This document shows positions 9,159-18,710 of a stretch of 64,000 nucleotides of DNA, in pieces (the first letter of the stretch is position 1; each line of letters begins with the position of its first letter). The stretch comes from Pyrococcus sp. NA2 (lineage in GTDB: Archaea > Methanobacteriota_B > Thermococci > Thermococcales > Thermococcaceae). The notes under the pieces were generated by a model. It did no database searches and had not been told where the DNA came from. It was given only the letters and a program-made list of their open reading frames with translations. The position numbers were made by a program, and so were the translations under genes. The stretch is from NCBI RefSeq assembly GCF_000211475.1, contig NC_015474.1, positions 1,488,001-1,552,000 of the forward strand, read 5' to 3'.

Positions 9159-9640
9159 AGGCGCGATTTTTGCTCTATTTCTCCTATAGAGGAATTACAT
9201 TACTCTAATTTTATAAGCTTTTCTGGTATTGGAGCCCTCTGCTTAAGGAAAAATATCTTAACTCGGAAAGTTTCTATGAACACTTTGTTTGTTGAATAGG
9301 GCATTCAAATCTTAAATTTAGGAACCCTTAAATTCAAGCTCTATGGTTTTTGATAATTTAAATCCTGAAATTTAGATTCCTTAAGTTTAAATTTAAAGGA
9401 TGGCATGCTGGCTACATTTAAAAGCTAAAATGGCGGCTCAAAATCAAAATTTTAAAGATTTTGAAAATAATTCGTTACATTTTCGTGGGATAATTGTGGT
9501 GACATGTAATTTATTAACAATTGATTACTAAACGAACCATAATCAGCGTGGGGGGATATTTTGAATGTTGGGGGCATGAGGAGGGTTAATACTCGGAATA
9601 ATGGATTTTAATTAGGTTTCTAAAAATTTTCGAAAGAAGT
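9159..9640 (-). promoter_or_regulatory. CRISPR leader with promoter
   Basis: About 480 bp of AT-rich DNA without a gene, between the first (newest) repeat and tRNA-Gly. On the minus strand CTTATAAAATT (about 9208-9218) is a TATA box placed some 50-60 bp before the first repeat, so transcription would start near 9185 and run into the array. The rest has several TTAAATTT-type motifs (9310-9410) but no open frame. Position, length and composition match Thermococcales CRISPR leaders, which also guide spacer integration. Confidence 0.8.
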
Positions 9641-9642
9641 TA

Positions 9643-9720
9643 TGGTGCGGTGGCCGGGATTTGAACCCGGGTCGCCGGCTTGGGAGGCCGGCGTCCTAGA
9701 CCAGGCTAGACTACCACCGC
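9643..9720 (-). tRNA. tRNA-Gly (CCC)
   Basis: Reads GCGGTGG...CCACCGC (7-bp acceptor stem) with discriminator A and an encoded CCA. The anticodon arm is GCCGG-CCTCCCAA-GCCGG with anticodon CCC, and the T arm has GGGTTCAAATCCC. No intron. A TATA box AATTTATAAGTT on the minus strand (about 9747-9758) lies about 30-35 bp upstream. Confidence 0.96.
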
Positions 9721-9763
9721 ACCATATTAATTTCCTTTGGGGCCAACTTATAAATTTAACTCC

Positions 9764-12232
9764 TCAAATTTTAGATAAAGCGTACCTTAAGATGCCTCCA
9801 TGCCTTATATATTCCACTTCAATGTTTGTTTCAAGCCTTGCAACTACTTCAAATTCAATCCTTTCACCATTTTCTTTTTTAGCTACAACCCTGAGAGTCT
9901 TACCCGGATACAGATTCTTTACTCCAATTATGTCAAATATCTCGTTGCCCTCAATCATCTTTCTAACCCTTGGATCCTTGAATTGAAGTGGGAGTATTCC
10001 CATTGCAACGAGATTGCTTCTATGTATCCTTTCGAAGCTTTCCGCTATTACAGCTTTAACGCCCAGAAGGGCGGGACCTTTTGCGGCCCAATCTCTACTG
10101 CTTCCAACTCCATATTGTTTTCCAGCTATTATTATCAGGGGAATTCCTTCAGCTTTGTACCTCATTGCAGCATCATACACGCTCATTTCCTCTCCAGTTG
10201 GCCAGTATCTTGTTTTATACCTTGCAAACGTCCCCCTCATCATGACCTCATGGTTGCCTCTCCTCGCTCCATACGTGTGGAGGTTTTTAACCCCTAGAGA
10301 GAGAAGGTACTTCCCTGCTGGACTATCTGGATCTATTCTACCCGCCGGACTTATATCGTCAGTGCTAACCCTGTCACCTAGCATTATTAGAACTCTCGCT
10401 CCTTTTATGTCATCCTTCAAGGGTTCGATTTCAAAGAAGGGTGGCCTTCTTATGTACGTGGACTTCTCATCCCATTGATAGAGAATTCCTTCGGGTGAAT
10501 TCATTCTTTCAAAGACCTCACTGAGGAATAAGTCTGAGTAAACTTCCCTAAACATTTCCTCATTAATCACGCTCTCTAATCTCTTGATTTCTTCTTTCCT
10601 TGGAAGTATTTCCCTTAAATAAACAGGCCTTCCATTGGGATCTTTTCCGAGAGGTTCCTTTTCAAAGTTCATTATCTTCCCGGCTATCGCAAAGGCCACT
10701 ACGAGCAAAGGACTTGCCAGGTATGTGTGGTCTATTAGTGGGTGAACCCTTCCTCTGAAGTTTCTGTTTCCACTTATCACTGCCACAGCTTTTACCCCGT
10801 TTCTTATTGCCTCTTCAACTTCCTTCTTTAGAGGTCCACTGTTGCCTATGCAACTCGCGCATGCGAAGCCATTCACATGGAAGCCGAGGGCCTCTAAGTA
10901 GCTCATGAGGCCGAGCTTTTCTAAGTACTTTACGACGACTCTACTCCCTGGGGTGAAGCTTGTTTTAACCCATGGTTTTACCCTTAGTCCTCTTTCGACG
11001 GCATTCTTTGCTAACAGGGCTGCTGAAATTATGTTGTAGGGATTTGAGGTGTTGGTGCAACTTGCTATTGCTGCCAGGCCTACTATCCCATCCTCAATCT
11101 CGTATTCTCCCTCGTCAATTCTAATTCTAACCCTCCTTTCTGCCTTGAACCTCTCGAGATTCTTTAGGGGTATCCTATCCTCCGGATGGAAAGGGCCAGA
11201 GACGGAAGGTTCAACTTTGGATAGATCAATCTTGACTTTATCATCGAATTTTGGTTCTCCCTCCTCCCTGAATATCATGTTCATTCTCGCGTATTTCTCA
11301 ACGAACTTTGCCTTTTCTCTTCCTCTAGTCAGCTCAACGAACCTTATCGTTTCCTCATCTATTGGGAAATACCCAACGGTTGCTCCATTTTCCGGAGTCA
11401 TGTTGGCTATTACGGCCCTATCGAATGCTGACAATGCTTCAAGATTCCCTGTGTATTCCAGGAATTTGCCAACAACGCCCTTCTTTCTTAGCTTCTCCGT
11501 TATGGTTAGAACTATATCAGTTGGAGTGACCTCTGGGGAGGGTTCTCCCTCTAGGATTACACCGACAACCTCGGGGACGTTCATGAAGTAGGGCTGTCCA
11601 AGCATTGCAACTTCCGCTTCTATCCCCCCAACCCCCCATCCAAGGACACCTATTCCATTTACCATCGGCGTATGGCTGTCAGTCCCTAGCACGGTATCTG
11701 GATATGCTATCCCATTCTCGTAGAAAACTATTCTGGCAAGTCTCTCTATGTTCACCTGGTGGATTATTCCCTTTCCTGGGGGTATAACCCTTAGGTTCTT
11801 GAAGGCCTTTGAGGCCCACTTCAAGAAGGAGTATCTCTCCCTGTTAGCCTCGATTTCAGCCTTCATATTTTCCTCCAGTGAGTATCTTGTTCCATGGTAG
11901 AGAACTATCAGGGAGTGATCAATTACAAGTTCAACGGGTATCTTCGGATTAACCTTCTCCGGATCTTTTCCTATCTTAGCTGCATAATCTCTCATCGCTG
12001 CAAGATCAACGATTGCTGGTATTCCCGTGTAGTCTTGCATTATTATCCTTGCTGGATAAAATGGTATCTCCCCTCTTCTCTCAAACACGTTGTCCACGTA
12101 TTCGGGGGAGTTCCTAAGAACGTTCTCGAGAATTATTCTAAGGGAATATGGAAGTGACGAGACATCATAACCTTCCCTTTCAAGTTTTCTTAGACTGTAG
12201 AATTTAATTCCTTCTCTTTCATCCAAGTACAT
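9764..12232 (-). CDS. acnA: Aconitate hydratase (AcnA/IRP type)
   Basis: Isomerises citrate to isocitrate. 822 aa, slightly shorter than bacterial AcnA. Seen: DSHTPMVNGIGVLGWGVGG, CTNTSNP (first cluster Cys), CASCIGNSGP (the two other [4Fe-4S] Cys), and in the swivel domain ARRGNHEVMMRGTFA and YGVGSSRDWAAKG (substrate-binding Arg/Ser). It begins at ATG directly after the stop of isocitrate dehydrogenase and is the last gene of a three-gene operon citrate synthase - isocitrate dehydrogenase - aconitase, which supplies 2-oxoglutarate for glutamate synthesis rather than a full TCA cycle. Confidence 0.95.
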   Translation of the reverse strand: MYLDEREGIKFYSLRKLEREGYDVSSLPYSLRIILENVLRNSPEYVDNVFERRGEIPFYPARIIMQDYTGIPAIVDLAAMRDYAAKIGKDPEKVNPKIPVELVIDHSLIVLYHGTRYSLEENMKAEIEANRERYSFLKWASKAFKNLRVIPPGKGIIHQVNIERLARIVFYENGIAYPDTVLGTDSHTPMVNGIGVLGWGVGGIEAEVAMLGQPYFMNVPEVVGVILEGEPSPEVTPTDIVLTITEKLRKKGVVGKFLEYTGNLEALSAFDRAVIANMTPENGATVGYFPIDEETIRFVELTRGREKAKFVEKYARMNMIFREEGEPKFDDKVKIDLSKVEPSVSGPFHPEDRIPLKNLERFKAERRVRIRIDEGEYEIEDGIVGLAAIASCTNTSNPYNIISAALLAKNAVERGLRVKPWVKTSFTPGSRVVVKYLEKLGLMSYLEALGFHVNGFACASCIGNSGPLKKEVEEAIRNGVKAVAVISGNRNFRGRVHPLIDHTYLASPLLVVAFAIAGKIMNFEKEPLGKDPNGRPVYLREILPRKEEIKRLESVINEEMFREVYSDLFLSEVFERMNSPEGILYQWDEKSTYIRRPPFFEIEPLKDDIKGARVLIMLGDRVSTDDISPAGRIDPDSPAGKYLLSLGVKNLHTYGARRGNHEVMMRGTFARYKTRYWPTGEEMSVYDAAMRYKAEGIPLIIIAGKQYGVGSSRDWAAKGPALLGVKAVIAESFERIHRSNLVAMGILPLQFKDPRVRKMIEGNEIFDIIGVKNLYPGKTLRVVAKKENGERIEFEVVARLETNIEVEYIRHGGILRYALSKI

Positions 12233-13429
12233 CTAAAGACCCTCCATTTCCTTAATTACTTCCTCAACGAATTCCTCAGTTCTAAGTCCATTTTCACCCG
12301 CTAGATCCGGGGTTGCTTTTCCCTTCTCTATGGTTCTTCTCAGAGCTTCCCTTATAATTGAGCTAGCCTCCTCCCACCCCATATATTCCAGAAGGAGTGA
12401 GGCACTTAGGATTGCGGCTGATGGATTTGCAATTCTTTTTCCAGCTATGTCTGGAGCTGTCCCATGAACTGGTTCTGCCAATGCAATGTAATCTCCGAGG
12501 TTTAGTCCAGCGACCATTCCAACTCCCCCTACCAGGGCTGCTGCGGCATCGCTCAGGTAGTCACCATTTAGGTTTGGCGTGACTATGATGTCATATTCCC
12601 AGGGCTTCAGAATTATCTGTTGGAACATGTTGTCGGCTATTCTGTCGTTTACCAGGATCTTTCCTGGTTTCCTTTCCCCTATGCTAACGTATTCTCCAAA
12701 CTCCTTCTCCGCAACCTCATAGCACCAGTCCCTGAATGCCCCTTCAGTGTGCTTCATTATGTTGCCCTTGTGCATTATTGTGATGACCTTCCTTCCCTTG
12801 TCCAGGGCCCACTGGATTGCCTTCCTCATGATTCTCTTTGTTGCAAACTCTGAGATTGGTTTGAGACTTATTCCAGAATCCTCTCTTATTCTAACTCCAA
12901 ATTCTTTCTCAACGAATTCTATAATTTTCTTTGCTTCTTCGCTAAATGCCTTCCACTCTATTCCAGCGTAAACGTCTTCTGTATTCTCCCTAAATATTAT
13001 CAGGTCGACTTTATCTGCATGAGCAAAGGGTGTTGGTGCTCCATAGTATCTTACGGGTCTAACGTTTGCGTATAAATCGAGGCTCTTCCTTAGTGCAACA
13101 TTTAAACTTCTATATCCCTTTCCAACTGGAGTTTCCAGGGGCCCTTTTATTGCCAGCTTAACTAGTGCAATTCCCTCCAGGGTTTCTCTTGGCAATAGTT
13201 CTCCTCTAAGTTTTAGCGCCTTCTTTCCAGCTAAGAGTTCCCACCAGATTATCCTCCTCCTTCCACCATATGCAATTTCAACTGCCCTATCAACCACCTT
13301 TATGGCAGAGGGGATGACCTCCCTTCCTATTCCATCCCCCTCTATGTAGGCAACTATTACCTCATCGGGAACTTTGAGTTTTCCCTTTTTCACCTCAGCT
13401 ATTTTACCTTCCTCTGGAAGCTTAACCAT
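12233..13429 (-). CDS. icd: Isocitrate dehydrogenase (NADP type)
   Basis: Oxidative decarboxylation of isocitrate to 2-oxoglutarate. 398 aa. Visible: YIEGDGIGREV at the N-terminus, substrate loop SLDLYANVRPV, IFRENTEDVYAGIEW, and the metal-binding NLNGDYLSDAAAALVGG; then EPVHGTAPDIAGK. The stop (TAG) abuts the aconitase ATG, and it starts 4 bp after the citrate synthase stop, so the three genes are tightly coupled. Cofactor choice (NADP) is inferred from family resemblance. Confidence 0.93.
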   Translation of the reverse strand: MVKLPEEGKIAEVKKGKLKVPDEVIVAYIEGDGIGREVIPSAIKVVDRAVEIAYGGRRRIIWWELLAGKKALKLRGELLPRETLEGIALVKLAIKGPLETPVGKGYRSLNVALRKSLDLYANVRPVRYYGAPTPFAHADKVDLIIFRENTEDVYAGIEWKAFSEEAKKIIEFVEKEFGVRIREDSGISLKPISEFATKRIMRKAIQWALDKGRKVITIMHKGNIMKHTEGAFRDWCYEVAEKEFGEYVSIGERKPGKILVNDRIADNMFQQIILKPWEYDIIVTPNLNGDYLSDAAAALVGGVGMVAGLNLGDYIALAEPVHGTAPDIAGKRIANPSAAILSASLLLEYMGWEEASSIIREALRRTIEKGKATPDLAGENGLRTEEFVEEVIKEMEGL

Positions 13430-13433
13430 CTAT

Positions 13434-14519
13434 TCACCTCCTCTCAATTGGAATATATCTCTTTCCAATTTCTCCAATGTATTGCAATCTTGGTCTTATC
13501 AGCTTGTTATTTGATATGTATTCAGCCAAATGGGCCGTCCAGCCGGAGATTCTACCCATAAGGAATATCGTCGTATAGAATTCAATCGGTATTCCCATTG
13601 CGTAGAAGATTATTCCTGACCAATAATCCACATTTATGTTCACACCCTTCTTGCTGAGGTGCTTCTGGACGAGGGTCTCTAGCCTTTCCGCTATCTCGTA
13701 CATTCTCTTATCTCCAATCATCCTAGCGTACTTCTTGAATATCTTTGCCCTTGGATCATATGTCTTATACACCCTATGACCGGCACCCATGATCCTTCTT
13801 TTATTCTTGAGTGCATTGAAGAACCACTCTTCAACCCTCTCTGGATCCCCGATTTCCAGGAACTGCCTTACCGCCTCCTCAACAGCACCACCGTGTAGTA
13901 TTCCTTTTAGAGCCCCAATTCCTGCAACAACTGCCGAGTAATAATCACTGAGTGTCGATCCAACTTCCATTACTGCGAAAGTTGAAGCGTTGAGCTCATG
14001 CTCCGCGTACAGTATTAAGGCAACGTCCATCGCTCTCTCCCAGGATTTTGGTGGCTCTTTTCCAAACATCATGTAGAGGAAGTTTCCAGCGTGACTCAGA
14101 TCTTCTCTTGGCTTTACAAGCTCTAATCCCATTCTTAGTCTGTATAAACTTGCGACTATTCCTGGAATCTTTGCGACAAGGCTTATTCCCTTCTCATAAA
14201 CATCTTCAGGGGTTTTTACTGGCTCGTCGTCGAAATTTCCTAAGAAGGAAACCGCCGTTCTCAATACACCCATAGGATGAGCATGTTTTGGCATCATCTC
14301 AAGTACATCTAAAAGTTCCTTAGGCAACTCCCTATTTTTTGCAAGTTTCCTTGAGAATTCCCTAAGCTCGCCCTTGGAGGGTAGCTCACCGTACCATAGA
14401 AGGTAAGTTACCTCTTCAAATGTGCTAAACTCGGCTAGTTCCTCTATACTGTATCCCCTATAGTAAAGCTTCCCCCCTTTTCCATCCACATAGCAGATGC
14501 TTGACTCTCCTACATACAC
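13434..14519 (-). CDS. gltA: Citrate synthase
   Basis: Condenses acetyl-CoA and oxaloacetate. Seen: [49 protein letters not shown] (catalytic His region) and [12 protein letters not shown] (catalytic Asp). First gene of the partial TCA operon. The start is uncertain: GTG 14519 gives [10 protein letters not shown], but the codons upstream (VIRGLEN before the GTG) match the conserved GLED(V) found in Pyrococcus citrate synthases, and no ATG, GTG or TTG occurs between the in-frame TGA 13 codons upstream and this GTG. Either the protein is shortened, or a rare start codon such as ATT is used. Confidence 0.93.
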   Translation of the reverse strand: MYVGESSICYVDGKGGKLYYRGYSIEELAEFSTFEEVTYLLWYGELPSKGELREFSRKLAKNRELPKELLDVLEMMPKHAHPMGVLRTAVSFLGNFDDEPVKTPEDVYEKGISLVAKIPGIVASLYRLRMGLELVKPREDLSHAGNFLYMMFGKEPPKSWERAMDVALILYAEHELNASTFAVMEVGSTLSDYYSAVVAGIGALKGILHGGAVEEAVRQFLEIGDPERVEEWFFNALKNKRRIMGAGHRVYKTYDPRAKIFKKYARMIGDKRMYEIAERLETLVQKHLSKKGVNINVDYWSGIIFYAMGIPIEFYTTIFLMGRISGWTAHLAEYISNNKLIRPRLQYIGEIGKRYIPIERR

Positions 14520-14716
14520 GTTTTCTAATCCTCTAATTACCTGGCTCGTCTCACATCACCCGAAGAGCTCGGAGATTGAAGAAGATATAAACTTTATTGG
14601 CAAATTTTCATCCCATTGTTCAAGAGTTTTTACAAATGTAAAATTGAATTTTAGATAGTTGATAGAATTGGACTCAAAGTATTTGCATCTTTTTCAGAAA
14701 ACCAAACCCTGTGAGA
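14520..14716 (-). promoter_or_regulatory. Promoter region of the citrate synthase operon
   Basis: On the minus strand AGTTTATATC (14584-14593) is the best TATA box; transcription would start about 25 bp later near 14560, just ahead of a GGTGATG ribosome-like site at about 14557. The remaining DNA to the end of nurA holds no gene that I can see. Confidence 0.5.
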
Positions 14717-16069
14717 TCACTCGAGAGGTGACCTTCCGTACTTAACGAACACTTTGAGCGTAGGTTCTTTAGACCTTAGTAGATTTATTAGAACGTCTAT
14801 TGCTCCTCTTGCTTCTCTGTAACTTATCTTTGTTCCCTCATGGGCAAGCTGGAGGGGTCTAATGTAACCACCCGCCTTATGATACAGCACCAGTGGTAAT
14901 ATTCTCTCAATTCTCTTCGTGGACTGGAGGAGATATATCACATCTCCCCTTTCGAATCTAACGTAAGCCGAGTAAACACCACTTTCGGCGAACCTTTTAA
15001 CGTTCTTGAAGTGCTCCACCAAATATTCCGGAAATTGGTGTTCCACCTTAATTGGATTCTCAAATTCTAGATATCCTTCCTTCTCTCCCCAAATGCTCCT
15101 CCTAAGTGCTATGTCAAGTAGGGCGGTATCAACAACTGGTATCCCGAGTTCGTTTGCTATTCTCTTCGTGTAGAAGCTCTTTGCAACGTATGCTAAATTC
15201 TCCATCTCAAGCAACTTGTCCAGGGAGTGTAAGTATTCTAAGTAGGTGAGAAGAACGTGAAATGCATCGTTTATTGTGTCCCTATCTACAAGAATCTCCA
15301 CTCTGCCCTCTCTAACTTCCCTAAGAACGTCATCTAGGGTTTTTCCCTCCTCCCTAAATTTCTCCAAAACTGATATTGGAACCCCTTCGATTCTAATGAC
15401 GCTCGCTGGGACTTTGACCTTGACCTTGTTTCTAAGGTGACCTATTATCTTACCTGCCAAGTATCTCTTCTGAAAGCTTTCAACCATTCTATCTGAGAGA
15501 ATTGGAGTAGTTGAGAATCCCTTCTCCTTGAGCTCTCTGCTGACTTCCTTATAATGCTTGTCGAGTTCCCTCTTGTATTCCCTTATTAAGGAGTGGAACT
15601 CTTCCTCGCCTATCAGGAACTTAAGTACGCTTATGTTCTTGACGTCTTCAGGATATACTGGAGGTCTAATTAGAGAGCCGGTGAGAGTTCCATCCATTAG
15701 TACTAGCTTTTCATTTCCCTTGAGCATCCTACCTGCAAGATAGCCCATCATATTCTCCATAGTCTCCATTTGCATCCTTATCATCTGATCTGAAACGCCG
15801 TAATTGTACTGCATTGCATTTGCATAGAAGAACCGATAGGGCTTCCCACTTCCAAAGGCGGATGCAGTTAGGAAATATATTATCGTCCCACTTAACCTTG
15901 TAACGCTCCTACTTCCATCGACGGCATACACTGAGGATTTTCTGGCCTCAGGTAGTTCCTTCCATCTGCTCCTTAACATCTCTGGATCTATTCTTTTAAG
16001 CGTCTCAGTTAGCTGTGCTGTGAGGATATCGACTATTTTCTCTATGCTGTCCTTGCTGAGTAGCCTCAA
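14717..16069 (-). CDS. nurA: NurA 5'-3' nuclease
   Basis: Nuclease that works with the HerA translocase to resect DNA ends. 450 aa. The N-terminal catalytic region has SSVYAVDGSRSV (the first acidic metal ligand of NurA) and KLVLMDGTLTGS; the C-terminal part has VVDTALLDIALR and YGRSP. It overlaps the end of rad50 by 4 bp (ATG shared with the stop), and is the last gene of the herA-mre11-rad50-nurA operon. Confidence 0.93.
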   Translation of the reverse strand: MRLLSKDSIEKIVDILTAQLTETLKRIDPEMLRSRWKELPEARKSSVYAVDGSRSVTRLSGTIIYFLTASAFGSGKPYRFFYANAMQYNYGVSDQMIRMQMETMENMMGYLAGRMLKGNEKLVLMDGTLTGSLIRPPVYPEDVKNISVLKFLIGEEEFHSLIREYKRELDKHYKEVSRELKEKGFSTTPILSDRMVESFQKRYLAGKIIGHLRNKVKVKVPASVIRIEGVPISVLEKFREEGKTLDDVLREVREGRVEILVDRDTINDAFHVLLTYLEYLHSLDKLLEMENLAYVAKSFYTKRIANELGIPVVDTALLDIALRRSIWGEKEGYLEFENPIKVEHQFPEYLVEHFKNVKRFAESGVYSAYVRFERGDVIYLLQSTKRIERILPLVLYHKAGGYIRPLQLAHEGTKISYREARGAIDVLINLLRSKEPTLKVFVKYGRSPLE

Positions 16070-18705
16070 GCTATCACCTCCACCCTGGATATTCCATCTT
16101 CCAGTCTTATCCTTATCACGTGATCTGCGGCATCTTTGAGTTCTTCATCGTGTGAAACTATTATCACCTGAGATATCTTCTTAAGATGCCTCTCCATGAT
16201 TTCTATGAGCTTTCTTCTTCTCTCCTCATCCAGGAAAGGCGTTGGCTCGTCCAATATTAGGAGGTTTATCCTGCCAATGAGGTACATTGAGAGTGCCAAT
16301 CTGAAGGCGAGGCCAAGGGCGATCCTTTCACCTCCACTCAAGAAGGATAGCGGTCTTTCAACTCCATCGTACACAACGAAGAGTTTTATCTTATTATCCT
16401 CAGCCCTAATGGCTATTCCTGAATACTTCCCGTCCGTGAACTCGGAGAATATTTCACTTGCTATCTCCCCAATCCTGTTGAGGGCATCTTCTTTGGCCAA
16501 CGTCTTGTATTCTTTTATCTTATTTCTCAACTCTTTTATTCTTTTGAGAGCTTTGTCAAGCCTCTCTATTTCCTTTTTGGCCTCTTCTCTCTCTTTCTTA
16601 TTCTTTTTTAGGTCATCTATAAGTCTTTTAATTTCATCTCTCCTCTTCTCAAGCTCCACCTTTCTGGCTTCCATTCCGCTTATTTCCTCTCTGAGCTTGA
16701 GGAGTTCATTCCTCTTCTTGTTGTACTCTTCCTCGCTGTACTTATCCTTTATTTTCTCCAATTCTTCACTTATCTCCTCAATTTCCACTTCAACACTTGC
16801 CAACTCCTCGAATAATTTATCGAGCTCTTTCTTATCATCTTCCAGCTTTTTCTTCAACTCTTCAAGTTCTTTCTTTGCATTGCTGACCTCTATGAACCTA
16901 TTATGAAATTCTTCTAGCTCTTTAAGCTTACTTGAGAGCTCTTCTATCGTTGAGAAACCAAGTTTCCTCATCTCTTCTCTTAGCTCTTTAAGCCTCTCCT
17001 CGTAACCCTTTATCTCTTCCTCAATTTCCCTTATCCTGTTCTCATAGGAAGGCACCTTCCTGGCATCTGCACTTAGGGCCTTTAGCTCTCCCTTGAGTTT
17101 CGAGTATCTATCTCTGAGCTTCTCATACTCATTCTTCTTACTTCCAAGCTCCTCGAGGTCTACCCCTTCGAGCTCCTTCTCGAGTTCCATAACTTGCTCG
17201 GCTACCTTGCTTAAGGAGGACAACTTGGCTATATCATTTTCAAGCTCTCTAAGTTTCTTCTCAAGCTCCTCCTTATTTGTCTTTGCAATCTCGAGTTCTT
17301 CCTCAAGTCTCTTAATCTCCTTCGAATACTTTGTTATCAGCTTGGCCTTATGTTCCTCCGTTAGTTCTCTACCACAGACGGGACATTTTCCTTTTGCTCT
17401 TCTCAGTTCATCTATGGCTTTTTTTCTTTCCCTTATTCCCTGGGAGACTTCTCCTATCTTTGTGTTTATTTCATTGATCTTTACCTTAATTTCTTCCCTC
17501 TCAATTCTTTTTGAATTCAACAGCTCCTTAACCTCTTCAGGTCTCAATCCGCCAAGATATTGCTTGAGTCTTGTTAATTGCCTTCTCATCTGCTCTACTT
17601 CCTCAAATTTACTTGCGAACTGTTCAAGTTCTTTCATAGATTCTTCAATTCCCTCGAGTTGTCTCTGGATGTATCTGATCCTCTCGGCCTTCTCCTTTGC
17701 ATTTTTCAATTTGTCTTCGAGCTCTTCCTTTATGCCCTTCAGCCTGTTTATGATCTTCTCTAGCCGTGATTCTTCACTTGTGTATCTTTCCTTGAACTTT
17801 AAAAGTCTCTGATATTCTCTTTCCTTTTCTTCTAAATCTGGAAGGATCTTAACGATCTCTTCAAGTTCCTTAATTTTTTCCTTTCTCTCCTCAATTCCCT
17901 TTTCGAGTTGAGTTATTTTTCCATAAATTCCATTCTTCTTTGAGTTCAACTTTTCAATTTTCAGCTCCAACTCCGTTATTCTCTTTCTAAGATTATCTAG
18001 CCCGTTCACTTCTTCCTCAATTTCTCTTGCCTTACTCTTGAGCTCTGGTAGCCTCGAGAGTATCTCATTTATCTCTCTCAAGGTCTCGGTGAGCTTGTCC
18101 TCGTTTAATTTTATGAGTTCTTCAATGTTTTCCGTCTTCTTGAGGAAATCTTCTTTACTTTTCTTCCTTTCTTCTATTGTCCTAACTACATCTTTTAGAT
18201 TCTCATATGCAGCCTCCAGTTTATCTAAGCTTAGAATCTCCTTGACTACCTTATCCCTGGTTTCGTCGCTCTCTAGAATTGCCTCTATCTGGCCCTGTCT
18301 GATGTAGATGGCATTTAAGAAGACGTTATAGGGAATTATTCTCTCTATGAATGCTGAGACACTTTCCATGTTTGTCTCTGTAACATGTCTCCACTCGCCT
18401 CCATCGAATCTCTTCAGGTAAGATATATTCCTGCTGAAGTCCCTAAGCAGTTTATATTTGGTTCCGTCCTCCTCAAATGTTATCTCTATCTTCGCCCCTC
18501 TAGTTCCAATTCTGGTAAACTCATCCTTCTTTAGCCCTCTTATTCTGAGCCTTTTAGACCAATACAAACCTACGAGAATTGCATCCAAAAGAGAACTTTT
18601 TCCAGCACCATTTTGTCCTATTATAAGGTTTATACCAGGTTTAAACTCAATCTCGCTGATTTTGTGTGACCTAAAATTTTCAACCCTCACCCTCTCTATT
18701 CTCAT
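16066..18705 (-). CDS. rad50: Rad50 DNA double-strand break repair ATPase
   Basis: SMC-like ATPase that pairs with Mre11. Order: Walker A IIGQNGAGKSSLLD near residue 30, Q-loop IYIRQGQIEAIL, a long coiled coil rich in Glu/Lys, the zinc hook KCPVCGREL in the middle, second coiled coil, ABC signature FLSGGERIALG and Walker B LLILDEPTPFLDEE, then VSHDEELKDAAD. 879 aa from ATG 18705, close to the P. furiosus length (882). I prefer ATG 18705, behind the GAGGTGAG ribosome site, to a start at 18723 inside mre11. Confidence 0.96.
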   Translation of the reverse strand: MRIERVRVENFRSHKISEIEFKPGINLIIGQNGAGKSSLLDAILVGLYWSKRLRIRGLKKDEFTRIGTRGAKIEITFEEDGTKYKLLRDFSRNISYLKRFDGGEWRHVTETNMESVSAFIERIIPYNVFLNAIYIRQGQIEAILESDETRDKVVKEILSLDKLEAAYENLKDVVRTIEERKKSKEDFLKKTENIEELIKLNEDKLTETLREINEILSRLPELKSKAREIEEEVNGLDNLRKRITELELKIEKLNSKKNGIYGKITQLEKGIEERKEKIKELEEIVKILPDLEEKEREYQRLLKFKERYTSEESRLEKIINRLKGIKEELEDKLKNAKEKAERIRYIQRQLEGIEESMKELEQFASKFEEVEQMRRQLTRLKQYLGGLRPEEVKELLNSKRIEREEIKVKINEINTKIGEVSQGIRERKKAIDELRRAKGKCPVCGRELTEEHKAKLITKYSKEIKRLEEELEIAKTNKEELEKKLRELENDIAKLSSLSKVAEQVMELEKELEGVDLEELGSKKNEYEKLRDRYSKLKGELKALSADARKVPSYENRIREIEEEIKGYEERLKELREEMRKLGFSTIEELSSKLKELEEFHNRFIEVSNAKKELEELKKKLEDDKKELDKLFEELASVEVEIEEISEELEKIKDKYSEEEYNKKRNELLKLREEISGMEARKVELEKRRDEIKRLIDDLKKNKKEREEAKKEIERLDKALKRIKELRNKIKEYKTLAKEDALNRIGEIASEIFSEFTDGKYSGIAIRAEDNKIKLFVVYDGVERPLSFLSGGERIALGLAFRLALSMYLIGRINLLILDEPTPFLDEERRRKLIEIMERHLKKISQVIIVSHDEELKDAADHVIRIRLEDGISRVEVIA

Positions 18706-18710
18706 TACTC

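Noticed and set aside
3888-9640. cas genes expected near the array
   Set aside because: No Cas1, Cas2, Cas6, Cas3, Cas10 or Cascade-like protein is encoded anywhere in the window.
16196-17812. Long plus-strand frames (over 230 aa) rich in Ser and Leu
   Set aside because: They are antisense shadows of the Glu/Lys-rich Rad50 coiled coil.
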